A stretch of 64,000 bases of DNA, taken from assembly GCA_963702165.1 (NCBI GenBank), contig OY969722.1, forward strand, positions 1-64,000, in the 5' to 3' direction. The notes beneath the pieces were generated by a model that made no database searches, was not told where the DNA came from, and worked only from the letters and a program-made list of their open reading frames with translations. Shown piece after piece: positions 37,472 to 46,399 of this stretch (the stretch's first letter is position 1; each line of letters begins with the position of its first letter). The DNA comes from Terrimesophilobacter sp963702165. Its GTDB lineage: Bacteria > Actinomycetota > Actinomycetes > Actinomycetales > Microbacteriaceae. The translations under genes and the position numbers were made by a program.

Positions 37472-39316
37472 ATGAAAGACGGCTACCCGCTCATCGAGGA
37501 CCACGGACTCATCGGAGATCTCCAGACCTCGGCTCTCGTGTCGACGGATGGTTCCATCGACTGGTTCTGCGCGCCGCGATTCGACTCGCCGAGCGTGTTC
37601 GGGGCTCTCCTAGACCGGGAGAAGGGCGGGTTCTGTCGCATCCGGCCCACCAAGGATGCCTTCACCACGAAGCAGCTCTACTTTCCGGACACAGCGATTC
37701 TGGTCACCCGATTCCTGACCGAGGACGGTGTCGGCGAGGTTGTCGACTTCATGCCGGTGACCAGCTCAGAGGTGCCGGCCGACCAGCACCGGATCGTGCG
37801 CATGTTGCGGTGCATCCGGGGACACATGACCTATGAGCTCGATCTCGCGCCGCGGTTCGACTACGGCCGCGACAAACACGAGACTCAGATCAGCGAAAGC
37901 GGCGCCGTCTTCCGCGGGGAGCGGACGTCGATGGCTGTCAGCATTGTGCGGGAACCCGGCGACGAGCCGCTGGGTCAGGGCATGGTCGACGACGCCGGAG
38001 ATGTGCACGCGCGAGTGACCTTGGCCGCGGGAGAGATGCGCGGGATGATCCTCGACGTCGGGTCCACCGAGGCTCGGCAGACGAGTGTCGGCGACGTGTG
38101 GGGCCTCTTCAACACCACCGTGGAGTTCTGGACGAACTGGCTGGAGCAGTGCACGTACACGGGCCGCTGGCGCGAGATGGTGAATCGTTCGGCGATAACG
38201 CTGAAGCTCATGACCTACGCGCCCAGCGGAGGACTCGTCGCCGCCCCCACCGCCGCGCTACCGGAGCAGATAGGCGGCGAGCGCAACTGGGACTATCGAT
38301 TCACGTGGGTTCGGGATGCGTCGTTCTCGGTGTACGCGCTGCTCGCACTCGGCTTCATGGAGGAAGCGAAGGCATTCGGAGTCTGGTTGCGCGAGCGGGT
38401 CACCGACGCCCGCGCGGACGGCGGCACCCCGTTGCAGATCATGTACCGCATCGACGGTTCCAGCGAGCTGAGCGAGGAGAGCCTCGAGGATTGGGAGGGC
38501 TACCGGGGCTCATTCCCGGTCCGGATCGGCAACGGCGCAGCCGATCAGCTGCAGCTCGACATCTACGGCGAGATGATGGACAGCCTGTATGCGGCCGACC
38601 TACGCGGCTTCCAGATGAACTATGTCGGCTGGCGGAAGGTCAGCGACGTGCTCGACTGGCTCGTCGATCACTGGGACCAGCCGGAGGAGGGCATCTGGGA
38701 GACGCGCGGCGGACGGCAGGACTTCACCTACGGCCGGCTGATGTGCTGGGTGGCCTTCGACAGGGGCATCCGCCTCGCCACGAAGCACGGGCGCCCGGCC
38801 TCCCTCGACAGGTGGTTGGCAGCCAGGGACGCGGTCTTCAACCAGATCATGGAGAAGGGCTGGAACGCCAAGCGGCAGGCGTTCGTGCAGCACTACGACA
38901 CCGAGGTGCTGGATGCGTCGCTGTTGCGCATGGCGGCGCTCGGCTTCATCAGCCACTCCGACCCGATGTGGCAGTCGACCCTGGAGGCGATGGATGGGGA
39001 ACTGGTCACCGATAGCCTCGTCTACCGGTACGACCCGGAGGCTTCACCGGATGGACTGCGCGGTTCCGAGGGCACCTTCTCGCTGTGCACCTTCACGTAT
39101 GTGGAGGCCCTGGCGGGGGCGGGGCAGCTGGATAAGGCGCGTATCACCTTCGAGAAGATGCTGACCTACGCCAACCACCTTGGCCTGTACTCCGAAGAGA
39201 TCGCGCTGACGGGCGAGCAGATCGGCAACTTCCCGCAGGCGTTCACGCATCTGGCGCTGATCAACGCGGCTATCACGTTGGATGAGGCCCTCACCAAGCG
39301 CGCCGAGCGCCGCTGA
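37472..39316 (+). CDS. Glycoside hydrolase family 15 protein (trehalase/glucoamylase-like)
   Basis: Intact 614-residue cytoplasmic GH15. N-terminal beta-sandwich domain (about 1-230): MKDGYPLIEDHGLIGDLQTS, DGSIDWFCAPRFDSPSVFGA and TRFLTEDGVGEVVDFMPV. Catalytic (alpha/alpha)6 barrel: GGLVAAPTAALPEQIGGERN, WDYRFTWVRDASFSVYALL (catalytic Glu region follows), DIYGEMMDSLYAADL, IWETRGGRQDFTYGRLMCWV and SEGTFSLCTFTYVEALAGAG. Many actinobacterial homologues hydrolyse trehalose. No signal peptide is seen. AGGAGGAGA-like box precedes ATG 37472. No indels, unlike the flanking catalase. Confidence 0.92.
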   Translation: MKDGYPLIEDHGLIGDLQTSALVSTDGSIDWFCAPRFDSPSVFGALLDREKGGFCRIRPTKDAFTTKQLYFPDTAILVTRFLTEDGVGEVVDFMPVTSSEVPADQHRIVRMLRCIRGHMTYELDLAPRFDYGRDKHETQISESGAVFRGERTSMAVSIVREPGDEPLGQGMVDDAGDVHARVTLAAGEMRGMILDVGSTEARQTSVGDVWGLFNTTVEFWTNWLEQCTYTGRWREMVNRSAITLKLMTYAPSGGLVAAPTAALPEQIGGERNWDYRFTWVRDASFSVYALLALGFMEEAKAFGVWLRERVTDARADGGTPLQIMYRIDGSSELSEESLEDWEGYRGSFPVRIGNGAADQLQLDIYGEMMDSLYAADLRGFQMNYVGWRKVSDVLDWLVDHWDQPEEGIWETRGGRQDFTYGRLMCWVAFDRGIRLATKHGRPASLDRWLAARDAVFNQIMEKGWNAKRQAFVQHYDTEVLDASLLRMAALGFISHSDPMWQSTLEAMDGELVTDSLVYRYDPEASPDGLRGSEGTFSLCTFTYVEALAGAGQLDKARITFEKMLTYANHLGLYSEEIALTGEQIGNFPQAFTHLALINAAITLDEALTKRAERR

Positions 39317-39319
39317 CGT

Positions 39320-40726
39320 TCAGCTCGCCGGTTCTTCCGCCGGTGAGATCTTGCGCGGGAGGAATGCCGCCGCAGCAAGGCCGATGACGCCGATTCCGGC
39401 GAGCACGAACGTGGAAATCGCATAGTTCTGGCCGGGAGTGGACGCGATGCCCGCAACGAGGATCGTTCCGGCGATCGCAGTGCCGAGCGATGACCCGAGG
39501 TTGGAGATGCTTCGGGAAAGGCCGGAGATCTCGCCCTGCTTGGACTCGGGGAAGCTCGACTGCACCACGTTCACCGATGGCGTGAGCATCAAGCCCACCC
39601 CCAGCCCCGTGAGCAGAAGCCCCGGCACGAACGCCCACGGGGTCTCGGAGTTACGCACGAACACGACCTCGAAAATCATGCCGACGGTGGTGAGGGCGAA
39701 CCCGGTCATGATCAGCGTCCGTTGCGCGAACCTCTTCGACAACGAGCCCGCGGCCAACGACGACGCCAGCAGGCCGACCGTCGCCGCGGTGAAGATGATG
39801 CCCGTTTCGATGGCGTTGTAGCCACGCACCACCTGCAGGAAGCTGGCCACGATGAATGAGAACCCCAGCAGCATCAGCCATTGCGCGTTCTGGGTGATCA
39901 GACCCAGGTTCGACGTCTTGTTGCGGAACAGGCTGGTCGACAGCAGTGGTTCCCGCCCGGTGCGTTCCTTCGCCCGTACCGAGAGGAAGAAGCCCACCAG
40001 CACAAGTGCGCCGGAGCCGATCAGCACCACCATCAGCATGAGGCTGTCGTCGGTGGCGAGAATTCCCAGGACGATCAGGATGAGGCCGCCGGCCGAGAGA
40101 ATGGCGCCCAGCAGGTCGAACTTCCGGGTTGGGTCGGCCGGGAGGGGATCCTTGATCTTTCGGCTGAGCAGCACGATCGCCAGGATGATCAGGGCCTGGA
40201 AGACGAACGCGGCACGCCAGCTGATCGCCGAGGTGATCAGCCCGCCGATCAGCGGTCCGGCGGCGGAGCCGATTCCTCCCATGGCGCTGATCGCGCCGAA
40301 TGCCTTGGCGCGGGAGCCCAGGTCGTGGAAGAGCAGGGTCGTCAGGATGTAGACCGGCGGGATGAGCAGCGCCGTGCCGATTCCCTCGAGGATCGAGTTC
40401 CCCAGAATGAGCACGGGAAGCCCGGGTGCGACCGCACTGATCAGTGCGCCGATGCCGTAGATGACCAGCCCGAGCATGAATAGGCGCTTTCGGCCGTACT
40501 TGTCGGTGAGCTTGCCACCGGGGATCATCAGCGCTGCCATGACCAACAGGAAGATGGTGATCGCGACCTGGATCCCCTGCACCGTGGTGTTCAGGTCGTG
40601 GCTCATGTCGTTGATCATCACGTTCATGTTCGAGCCGGCGAAGCTGCAGATGAACTGCGCTAGTGCAAGCGGCAGCAGCACACCCCGAGCCTGAGTCCTG
40701 GTCATCTGCTCGGTCATTGGTGGCAT
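39320..40726 (-). CDS. MFS drug/solute exporter, DHA2 (14-helix) type
   Basis: About 468 residues. QARGVLLPLALAQFICSFAG is helix 1. The signature loop PGGKLTDKYGRKRLFMLGL gives the MFS Asp-x2-Gly-Arg-Lys motif between helices 2 and 3. ISAMGGIGSAAGPLIGGLIT is motif C, typical of drug:H+ antiporters. About 14 helices are visible, ending AAAFLPRKISPAEEPAS. Start may be ATG 40726 or 40717. It ends 4 bp from the GH15 stop (convergent). An inverted repeat at 40851 lies upstream. Confidence 0.88.
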   Translation of the reverse strand: MPPMTEQMTRTQARGVLLPLALAQFICSFAGSNMNVMINDMSHDLNTTVQGIQVAITIFLLVMAALMIPGGKLTDKYGRKRLFMLGLVIYGIGALISAVAPGLPVLILGNSILEGIGTALLIPPVYILTTLLFHDLGSRAKAFGAISAMGGIGSAAGPLIGGLITSAISWRAAFVFQALIILAIVLLSRKIKDPLPADPTRKFDLLGAILSAGGLILIVLGILATDDSLMLMVVLIGSGALVLVGFFLSVRAKERTGREPLLSTSLFRNKTSNLGLITQNAQWLMLLGFSFIVASFLQVVRGYNAIETGIIFTAATVGLLASSLAAGSLSKRFAQRTLIMTGFALTTVGMIFEVVFVRNSETPWAFVPGLLLTGLGVGLMLTPSVNVVQSSFPESKQGEISGLSRSISNLGSSLGTAIAGTILVAGIASTPGQNYAISTFVLAGIGVIGLAAAAFLPRKISPAEEPAS

Positions 40727-40850
40727 CCCGTCGCTGGCTGGACCGCTGCCGTCGCTGAACACCCGGCGGAGCAGGCGATCAGAATAACTCGCCTTCCCTA
40801 AAACGCCATGCCCGCTTCCAAGGTGAGAACTTCCGCCGTACTGCACTCAC

Positions 40851-40912
40851 CCGATGGCGTTTGTGCCATCCGAGGCCGAACGTTCGCCTTCGGATGGCAC
40901 AAACGTCATCGG
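40851..40912. repeat. Single-copy long inverted repeat (family E)
   Basis: Arms of 22 bp with one mismatch (40851-40872 and 40891-40912; core GTTTGTGCCATCC / GGATGGCACAAAC). The 18-nt loop is itself nearly palindromic around AACGTT. It lies between the ends of the leftward DUF58 operon and the MFS gene start. It may terminate the operon. Confidence 0.75.
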
Positions 40913-40933
40913 AAGGGAGCCGCGCGGGGCGCG

Positions 40934-42244
40934 TCAGAGCCGGCCGGCGGCCTTCAGCGCGATGTACCGATCGGCGAGGGCGGGCGGCAGGTCGGCCGGC
41001 GCACCGGTGACCACCTCAGCGCCCAGCTGCCGGATGGCGGCAGAAACGCGTGCGCTGTCCAGCAGGGCGCGCTCGGCGGCCGCCGCGCGGTACACCTCGT
41101 CGCGACTGCCCCGCTCCCGGCTCGCGTCGAGCACCGACGGGTCGGTCACCGACGACACCACCACGGTGTGCCGCTGAGTCAGCTGCGGCAGCACGCTGAG
41201 CAGGCCGCGCGACGATCCAGCCGTGTCGATCGAGGTCGCGAGCACGACGAGCGCGTGATGGCTGGTGACCGAGCGCACCAGGCCGGGCACCGCTGCCCAG
41301 TCCATCTCGTACAGCTGCGGGTCGATTGGCGCCATGGTGTTCACCATGCGGGACAGCAGTTCCGGTCCGCTCGCCCCCTGCACGCGTCCGCGTACCAGCC
41401 GGTCGTAGATCACCAGGTCGACGCGGTCTCCAGCTCGGGTAGCCAGCGCCGCAAGCAGCAGTGCCGACTCGAACGCCGTGTCGATCCGCGGTTCGCCGGC
41501 GATGCGCGCGGCAGACGTGCGCCCGCTGTCGATCACGATCACGACGCGGCGGTCTCGCTCCGGCCGCCAGGTGCGCACCATGAGCTTCTGCGCACCGTTC
41601 GGGTCGGTGGCGCGAGCGGTCGCGCGCCAGTCGATCGACCGCACGTCGTCGCCGCGCACATACTCGCGCAGGCTGTCGAACTCGGTGCCCTGCCCGCGGA
41701 TCATGACACTCGTGCGCCCGTCCAGCTCCCGCAGCTTCGCGAGCCGCGACGGCAGGTGCTTGCGCGAGTTGAACGGTGGAAGCACCCGGATCGCACCGGG
41801 CTCGTCGATGGTCGCCTGCCGAGCCGCGATCCGCAGCGGGCCGAACGAACGCACGGTGACGTGGGCGGCGCGACGCTCGCCGCGGCGGACGGGGGTGAGC
41901 TGGGTGACGATCGCCCGGCGCTCGCCGGCCGGGAGGTCGATGCGCTGCCGGGTCGGCTGCGCCCCGGCAGACGGCTGCCAGGCATCCCTGACCACGCCGC
42001 GGATGGCGCGGCGACCGTCGTTGCGCAGGTACAGCGTGGACTGCACCGTCTCGCCGAGCCGCACCCGCGCCGGCAGGTCGCGGGACAGCGTGAGGGAGCG
42101 CGGCGATCCGGCCAGGGTGAGGTCGAGCGCCGCGAGCAGGATGACGAAACCGACCCAGACCGGCAGCATCCACTCGCTGCCGGTCACCATGATCGGCACG
42201 ACCCCGAACCCGAGGAGCGCGACGAACCAGCCGGAGATCGCCAT
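40934..42244 (-). CDS. DUF58 domain-containing protein
   Basis: 436 residues. Two N-terminal helices (AISGWFVALLGFGVVPIMV and VWVGFVILLAALDLTL) precede an extracytoplasmic or cytoplasmic beta domain with LPARVRLGETVQSTLYLRN. The DUF58 core is GTEFDSLREYVRGDDVRSID with RATARATD, followed by VWA-like RRVVIVIDSGRTSAARIAG with a partial MIDAS (D-x-G-x-T). Partner of MoxR ATPases, thought to help remodel protein or envelope complexes. Its ATG abuts the MoxR stop. Last gene of the five-gene leftward operon. Confidence 0.9.
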   Translation of the reverse strand: MAISGWFVALLGFGVVPIMVTGSEWMLPVWVGFVILLAALDLTLAGSPRSLTLSRDLPARVRLGETVQSTLYLRNDGRRAIRGVVRDAWQPSAGAQPTRQRIDLPAGERRAIVTQLTPVRRGERRAAHVTVRSFGPLRIAARQATIDEPGAIRVLPPFNSRKHLPSRLAKLRELDGRTSVMIRGQGTEFDSLREYVRGDDVRSIDWRATARATDPNGAQKLMVRTWRPERDRRVVIVIDSGRTSAARIAGEPRIDTAFESALLLAALATRAGDRVDLVIYDRLVRGRVQGASGPELLSRMVNTMAPIDPQLYEMDWAAVPGLVRSVTSHHALVVLATSIDTAGSSRGLLSVLPQLTQRHTVVVSSVTDPSVLDASRERGSRDEVYRAAAAERALLDSARVSAAIRQLGAEVVTGAPADLPPALADRYIALKAAGRL

Positions 42245-43198
42245 CTAGATCGGCACCTGCACCTGCTGCATGACCGACTTCAGGATCGTGTCGGGCGAGA
42301 TCCCCTCCAGCTCGGCCTCGGGGCGGAGCTGGATGCGGTGCCGCCAGGTCGGCAGCGCCATCGCCTGCACGTGGTCGGGGGTGACGCCGTCGGAGTCGCT
42401 CAGCCAGGCCCACGCCTTCGCCACGTTCAGCAGCGCGGTGGTGCCGCGCGGGCTGACCCCGAGCCCCACCGACGGGCTCTGCCGGGTGCCGCGCGCGAGG
42501 TCGACGATGTAGCCGATGACGTCCTGGCTCACGCTCACGGCGGCGACGGATGCCCGTGCCTCGGCGAGTTCTGCCGGGCCGAGCACCGGGGTGACGCCCG
42601 CCGCGGCGAGGTCGCGCGGGTTGAACCCGGCGGCGCTGCGGTCGAGGATCTGCAGCTCGTCGTCGCGCTCGGGCAGGTTCAGGACCAGTTTGAGCAGAAA
42701 GCGGTCCAGCTGTGCTTCCGGCAGCTGGTAGGTGCCTTCGTACTCGATCGGGTTCTGCGTCGCCGCGACCATGAACGGCTCTGGCAGCGGGCGGCTCACG
42801 CCATCGACCGAGACCTGACGCTCCTCCATGGCCTCGAGCAGCGCCGACTGGGTCTTCGGCGGAGTGCGGTTGATCTCATCCGCGAGCATGATGTTGGTGA
42901 ACACCGGCCCCTCGCGGAACTCGAACTCACCCGCCTTGCCGTCGTAGACCAGCGAGCCGGTGACATCGCCGGGCATCAGGTCCGGAGTGAACTGCACGCG
43001 CTTGGTGTCGAGCCGCAGCGAACGGCTGAGCGTGCGTACCAGCAGCGTCTTGGCGACGCCGGGCACGCCCTCGAGCAGCACGTGCCCGCCGGCGAGCAGG
43101 GCGATGAGCAGCCCGGTCACCGCTCCGCCCTGGCCGACGACGGCCTTGCCGACCTCGGTGCGCACTGCCGCGAACTGCGCGCGAAGTTCGTTCGTCAT
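42245..43198 (-). CDS. MoxR-family AAA+ ATPase
   Basis: 317 residues. Walker A GVPGVAKT at 44-51, Walker B MLADEINR near 104-111, sensor 1 FMVAATQNPIEYEGTYQLPE, arginine-finger region LPEAQLDRFLLKL and the C-terminal lid with GVSPRGTTALLNVAKAWAWL. MoxR ATPases act as chaperone-like remodelers with DUF58/VWA partners. ATG 43198 overlaps the DUF4350 stop (ATGA); the longer upstream frame belongs to DUF4350's antiphase. Confidence 0.94.
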   Translation of the reverse strand: MTNELRAQFAAVRTEVGKAVVGQGGAVTGLLIALLAGGHVLLEGVPGVAKTLLVRTLSRSLRLDTKRVQFTPDLMPGDVTGSLVYDGKAGEFEFREGPVFTNIMLADEINRTPPKTQSALLEAMEERQVSVDGVSRPLPEPFMVAATQNPIEYEGTYQLPEAQLDRFLLKLVLNLPERDDELQILDRSAAGFNPRDLAAAGVTPVLGPAELAEARASVAAVSVSQDVIGYIVDLARGTRQSPSVGLGVSPRGTTALLNVAKAWAWLSDSDGVTPDHVQAMALPTWRHRIQLRPEAELEGISPDTILKSVMQQVQVPI

Positions 43199-44427
43199 CT
43201 GGTTGTCTCCTCGGTGCTCTCGGAAAAGGGTGGGGATGTCTCGGTCGTGGTGGTGCGACTCGTCGGGTCGACCGCGTGGGCGACCCGACGCTCGAGCTGA
43301 AGCAGGGCGTCGGACAGCGCGACGAGCTCCCGATCGCTGGCCGGCACGTCGCCGAGCAGCAGCGCGTGCACCCGGCCGCGGTCCGTGCCGGTGATCGAGG
43401 ATGCCGTGGCAATGACCTCCTCGACGGTGGCCAATCGGGGCAGACCGCACAGGCGCGCGATCCGGTCGACGGTGCCGATCCTCAGTGTGTCGATCGCGTG
43501 CGTGCGCGCCGACGAGCTCTGGTACAGGCGCGCCCTGCCCTCCATCGTCTCGCTGGCCCTGACGGTGACCGGCAGGTTCTCGACGACGAGCGGACCGAAG
43601 CGGCGACCGCGCCAGATGGCCGCGGCGATGAACGCGAGCAGCAGCATCACCAGCGCCGCCGACACCCACACCGGGGTCAACTCGCCCACGGTCGGCGCGC
43701 CGGGGACGAGGGCGTCCTCGATGGACGGCTCGTACCAGATCAGGTCGTCGGCTCCGCCGAGCAGGTTCAGCGCGAGTGCGGCGTTGCCCTCCTGGGCGAC
43801 GCGCTCGTTGCTGAACGCGTCCCAGGTGCCGATCACGGTGAGCAGGTAGCCATCACGCTGCAGCTGGATGAGCGAGAAGACGTCGTCGCCGCTGTCCAGG
43901 CACTCCACGGCATCCGGAGCATCGCCGACCAGCCGGTAGCCGGTGCCGTCGCCGAGCACGCTCTTCGCGCGCTCAACCGCGCCCACCGCGCAGTCGGCGT
44001 CGAGCACGCCGCTGACGCTGCCGGCCAGGGCGATCTCGGGAGCGAAGCCGTCGAGCAGGCCGAAGCTCGGGGACATCAGCACGAGGTGCCCGGCGTCTGC
44101 CGCGATGTCGTCGAGCTGGCTGCCCACCAGGGTGTTGTCGGCGTCGACGATGAAGATGGTCGGCTCGTCGGCATCGGATGCCGCAGCGGTGGTCTCACCC
44201 AGGCTTCCGGTCGGCGTGACCGTGACTCCCTGGTCGGCGAGCACCTCGGCGACGGCCATCGCACCGACCGGCGCCGCGTTGGTTGGTGACAGCGGATCGC
44301 CGGTGACCGAGCCGGCGCGCGTGATCAGCAGGCTGACCAGCACGACCAGCAGAGCGATGCTGGCCATGCCGATCCAGAACGAGTAGCGCCTGCCGGCAGC
44401 TCGCGCTGTCGGCGTCAGGACCGTCAC
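43195..44427 (-). CDS. DUF4350 domain-containing membrane protein
   Basis: 410 residues. Helix 1 FWIGMASIALLVVLVSLLIT, then a GATase-like extracytoplasmic domain (SPTNAAPVGAMAVAEVLADQ, TIFIVDADNTLVGSQLDDIA, LVLMSPSFGLLDGF) as in DUF4350. A second helix lies near 260-280 (VWVSAALVMLLLAFIAAAIW), and a cytoplasmic C-terminal helical domain carries RARLYQSSSARTHAIDTLRI. Part of the MoxR operon; function unknown. Overlaps both neighbours by 4 nt. Confidence 0.88.
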   Translation of the reverse strand: MTVLTPTARAAGRRYSFWIGMASIALLVVLVSLLITRAGSVTGDPLSPTNAAPVGAMAVAEVLADQGVTVTPTGSLGETTAAASDADEPTIFIVDADNTLVGSQLDDIAADAGHLVLMSPSFGLLDGFAPEIALAGSVSGVLDADCAVGAVERAKSVLGDGTGYRLVGDAPDAVECLDSGDDVFSLIQLQRDGYLLTVIGTWDAFSNERVAQEGNAALALNLLGGADDLIWYEPSIEDALVPGAPTVGELTPVWVSAALVMLLLAFIAAAIWRGRRFGPLVVENLPVTVRASETMEGRARLYQSSSARTHAIDTLRIGTVDRIARLCGLPRLATVEEVIATASSITGTDRGRVHALLLGDVPASDRELVALSDALLQLERRVAHAVDPTSRTTTTETSPPFSESTEETTR

Positions 44428-45086
44428 CGCAGGGCCCCAGCAGGCAGGCGGGGGCGAGCGGCCTGCAGGTCGCCGTCAAGCTCGGCGATCGACCGGTACT
44501 GGCCTTCGGTTCCCGGATGCCCGAGGTAGCGCACATCGTCGAATGACGCGGCGGCCGACTCGAGCCGTGCGGTGAACTCTGGGAAGGATGCCGCCGCGCC
44601 GGCCGCGAACCCGTGCGCGGTCGTCCCCGGGCTGGTGCTGAAGATGGTGCGCTCGGCGAGAGCGCGGGCAAGGCCGCGGAACCGTTCCGCGATCGCTGTG
44701 GACCAGTCGCCGCGCGCGGCGGCCGCGGCGGCGTCCTTGCGCAGCTGGTCGGCGGACCGGGTCTCGTCCTCACCGAAGAGGGCACCGGCGACGGCGCTGC
44801 GCCGGTTCAGCCGCGCCCGCCCGAAGATGAAGAAGGCCGCAATCAGCAGCGCCGCGATGACAACCGCGGCGATGAGCAGGATCGGCCACTCGAACGCGCC
44901 CCCACCGGTGAGGTCGAGGGAGGTCAGCCAGTCGACGAAGGCAGCCGACAGCAGGTCGAACCAGGTCGGCTGAGCGGCCTGATATTGCGGCTCGGAGAGC
45001 TCGTTCAGGATCCAGTCACGCGCCTGATCGGCATCCGGAATCACGGGCACGTCGGCGCGAAGCAGCCATTCGTGCATCAGATCCAA
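44424..45086 (-). CDS. DUF4129 domain-containing membrane protein
   Basis: 220 residues: MDLMHEWLLRADVPVIPDAD, a transmembrane helix WPILLIAAVVIAALLIAAFF and a cytoplasmic DUF4129 domain with TAIAERFRGLARALAERTIF, SPGTTAHGFAAGAAASFPEF and DDVRYLGHPGT (transglutaminase-associated region). It overlaps DUF4350 (ATGA-type) and its start lies inside the end of the upstream gene (10 nt overlap). Member of the MoxR operon. Confidence 0.88.
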   Translation of the reverse strand: MDLMHEWLLRADVPVIPDADQARDWILNELSEPQYQAAQPTWFDLLSAAFVDWLTSLDLTGGGAFEWPILLIAAVVIAALLIAAFFIFGRARLNRRSAVAGALFGEDETRSADQLRKDAAAAAARGDWSTAIAERFRGLARALAERTIFSTSPGTTAHGFAAGAAASFPEFTARLESAAASFDDVRYLGHPGTEGQYRSIAELDGDLQAARPRLPAGALR

Positions 45087-46255
45087 GGCGACCCTTCTGA
45101 CGGTGGCACCGGTGTCGCGGCGGCGGGGTGGCGACGGTACGGGTCGGGCTGCTCAGCCCCTCCCGCCTGGCGCTGCTCGATGAACCGGATGAGCTCGAGG
45201 TCGAGCCCCTCCTTGCGGATGCGCAGGTCGACGTACAGCAGCGCGGGTGTCGCGGCCTGCACGACGGCCGCGAGCGCTCCGAGCGCGACCGTGACCAGCA
45301 GGCTGATGACGGTGACGATCACCATGACCGTGATCGCGGTCTGGCTGTTCGACCCGGTGGGGTCGATCAAGGCCATCAGGATGCCGCCGACGAAGCCGAT
45401 TGGGGTCGAGACGATCTGCACCGCGGTGTTGACGATAAAGGCGACCAGGAGCTGGATTCCGAACGTCCGCCAGAAGTATCCGCGCGTGAGCGACCAGGAT
45501 CGCGCGACGGCACCGCGGATGCTGGTGCGCTCGAGCATGAGCGCGCTCGGTACAAGCGCCAGCTTGGTGGACAGCCATGCCCACAGCACGACGGCGCCGA
45601 TCGACCCGAGCACCCCGACCAGCACGCTCAAACCTGCGCCGACATTACCGAGATTGGCGGCGAGCAGTACGATCACCAGGATCAGCAGGCCGACTCCGAC
45701 GATGATCGCCAGCGCGATGAGCAGACTCCAGCCGACCAGCGCGCCGATCCGGCCCTTGGCGAGACGCCACAATTGCCGCAGCCGCAGCTTCTCGCCGAGC
45801 GCGCCGCGTGCGACCTCGAGCACCAGGATGCCCTGCAGGACGGCCCCGCCGATGACGGACAGCGCCGCCGTTGCGACACCGGCAAGGGCGATCGCGGCCA
45901 GCGAGCCCGCCAGGATGGTGTTCTCGTCTTCGGCCGCCGCTCGATCAAGCCGTGCGAGAACGCCGAACGTGACGAGTCCGACGATCAGCGTCGTGACGAT
46001 CGACATCACGCCGAAAATGATCAGCGAGGTGCCGTAGGTGGCCTTCGGGTTGCGGCGCAGCACCCTGAAGGATGCGCCGAGGATCGCGCCGAGGTCGAGT
46101 GGCCGCAACGGGATCAGACCCGGCTTCGGCGGCGGAGTCCAGGTGGGCGGCGCTGAGGGTGGCGGTGGCTGCTGGGACGGCGCTGCACCGAATGGTGACT
46201 GCGAGGTAGCCTCCGGCTTCCACTCCGGTGGCTGCCAGTTCTGCTCGTCCGCCAT
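45077..46255 (-). CDS. Polytopic membrane protein, glycerophosphodiesterase-membrane-domain-like
   Basis: 392 residues. A Pro-rich cytoplasmic start (SPFGAAPSQQPPPPSAPPTW) is followed by PGLIPLRPLDLGAILGASFR and about six long helices (SLIIFGVMSIVTTLIVGLV, ALVGWSLLIALAIIVGVGLL, VGVLGSIGAVVLWAWLSTKL). RGAVARSWSLTRGYFWRTFG is a typical cytoplasmic loop of this family, and the tail has LLYVDLRIRKEGLDLELIRF. First gene of the leftward MoxR operon, divergent from mtrA with a 144-bp gap. Function unknown. Confidence 0.85.
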   Translation of the reverse strand: MADEQNWQPPEWKPEATSQSPFGAAPSQQPPPPSAPPTWTPPPKPGLIPLRPLDLGAILGASFRVLRRNPKATYGTSLIIFGVMSIVTTLIVGLVTFGVLARLDRAAAEDENTILAGSLAAIALAGVATAALSVIGGAVLQGILVLEVARGALGEKLRLRQLWRLAKGRIGALVGWSLLIALAIIVGVGLLILVIVLLAANLGNVGAGLSVLVGVLGSIGAVVLWAWLSTKLALVPSALMLERTSIRGAVARSWSLTRGYFWRTFGIQLLVAFIVNTAVQIVSTPIGFVGGILMALIDPTGSNSQTAITVMVIVTVISLLVTVALGALAAVVQAATPALLYVDLRIRKEGLDLELIRFIEQRQAGGAEQPDPYRRHPAAATPVPPSEGSPWI

Positions 46256-46361
46256 TCATCGTCCCCTCAGCCGGGCACAGCGCCCGGGATGCGTCACGCG
46301 ATTATCGTTCCACACTCGACTACTGTTATGCGAAAGTTGGGCAACGAAGGGTCCATTCCTT

Positions 46362-46390
46362 TTGGTTCAGGCCCGAGGCCCCCTTAATGT
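46362..46390 (+). promoter_or_regulatory. Candidate mtrA promoter (possibly leaderless)
   Basis: TTGGTT (46362-46367), 17-bp spacer and TAATGT (46385-46390). The -10 ends 9 nt before ATG 46400 and the only purine-rich box (AAGG) touches the ATG, so transcription could start at or next to the codon. The -35 match is weak. Confidence 0.35.
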
Positions 46391-46399
46391 AAGACAAGG

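Noticed and set aside
40808..43300. 830-codon plus-strand ORF across the DUF58/MoxR genes
   Set aside because: Antisense shadow of two clearly conserved minus-strand genes; composition is His/Arg/Gln rich as expected from the opposite strand of high-GC coding DNA.
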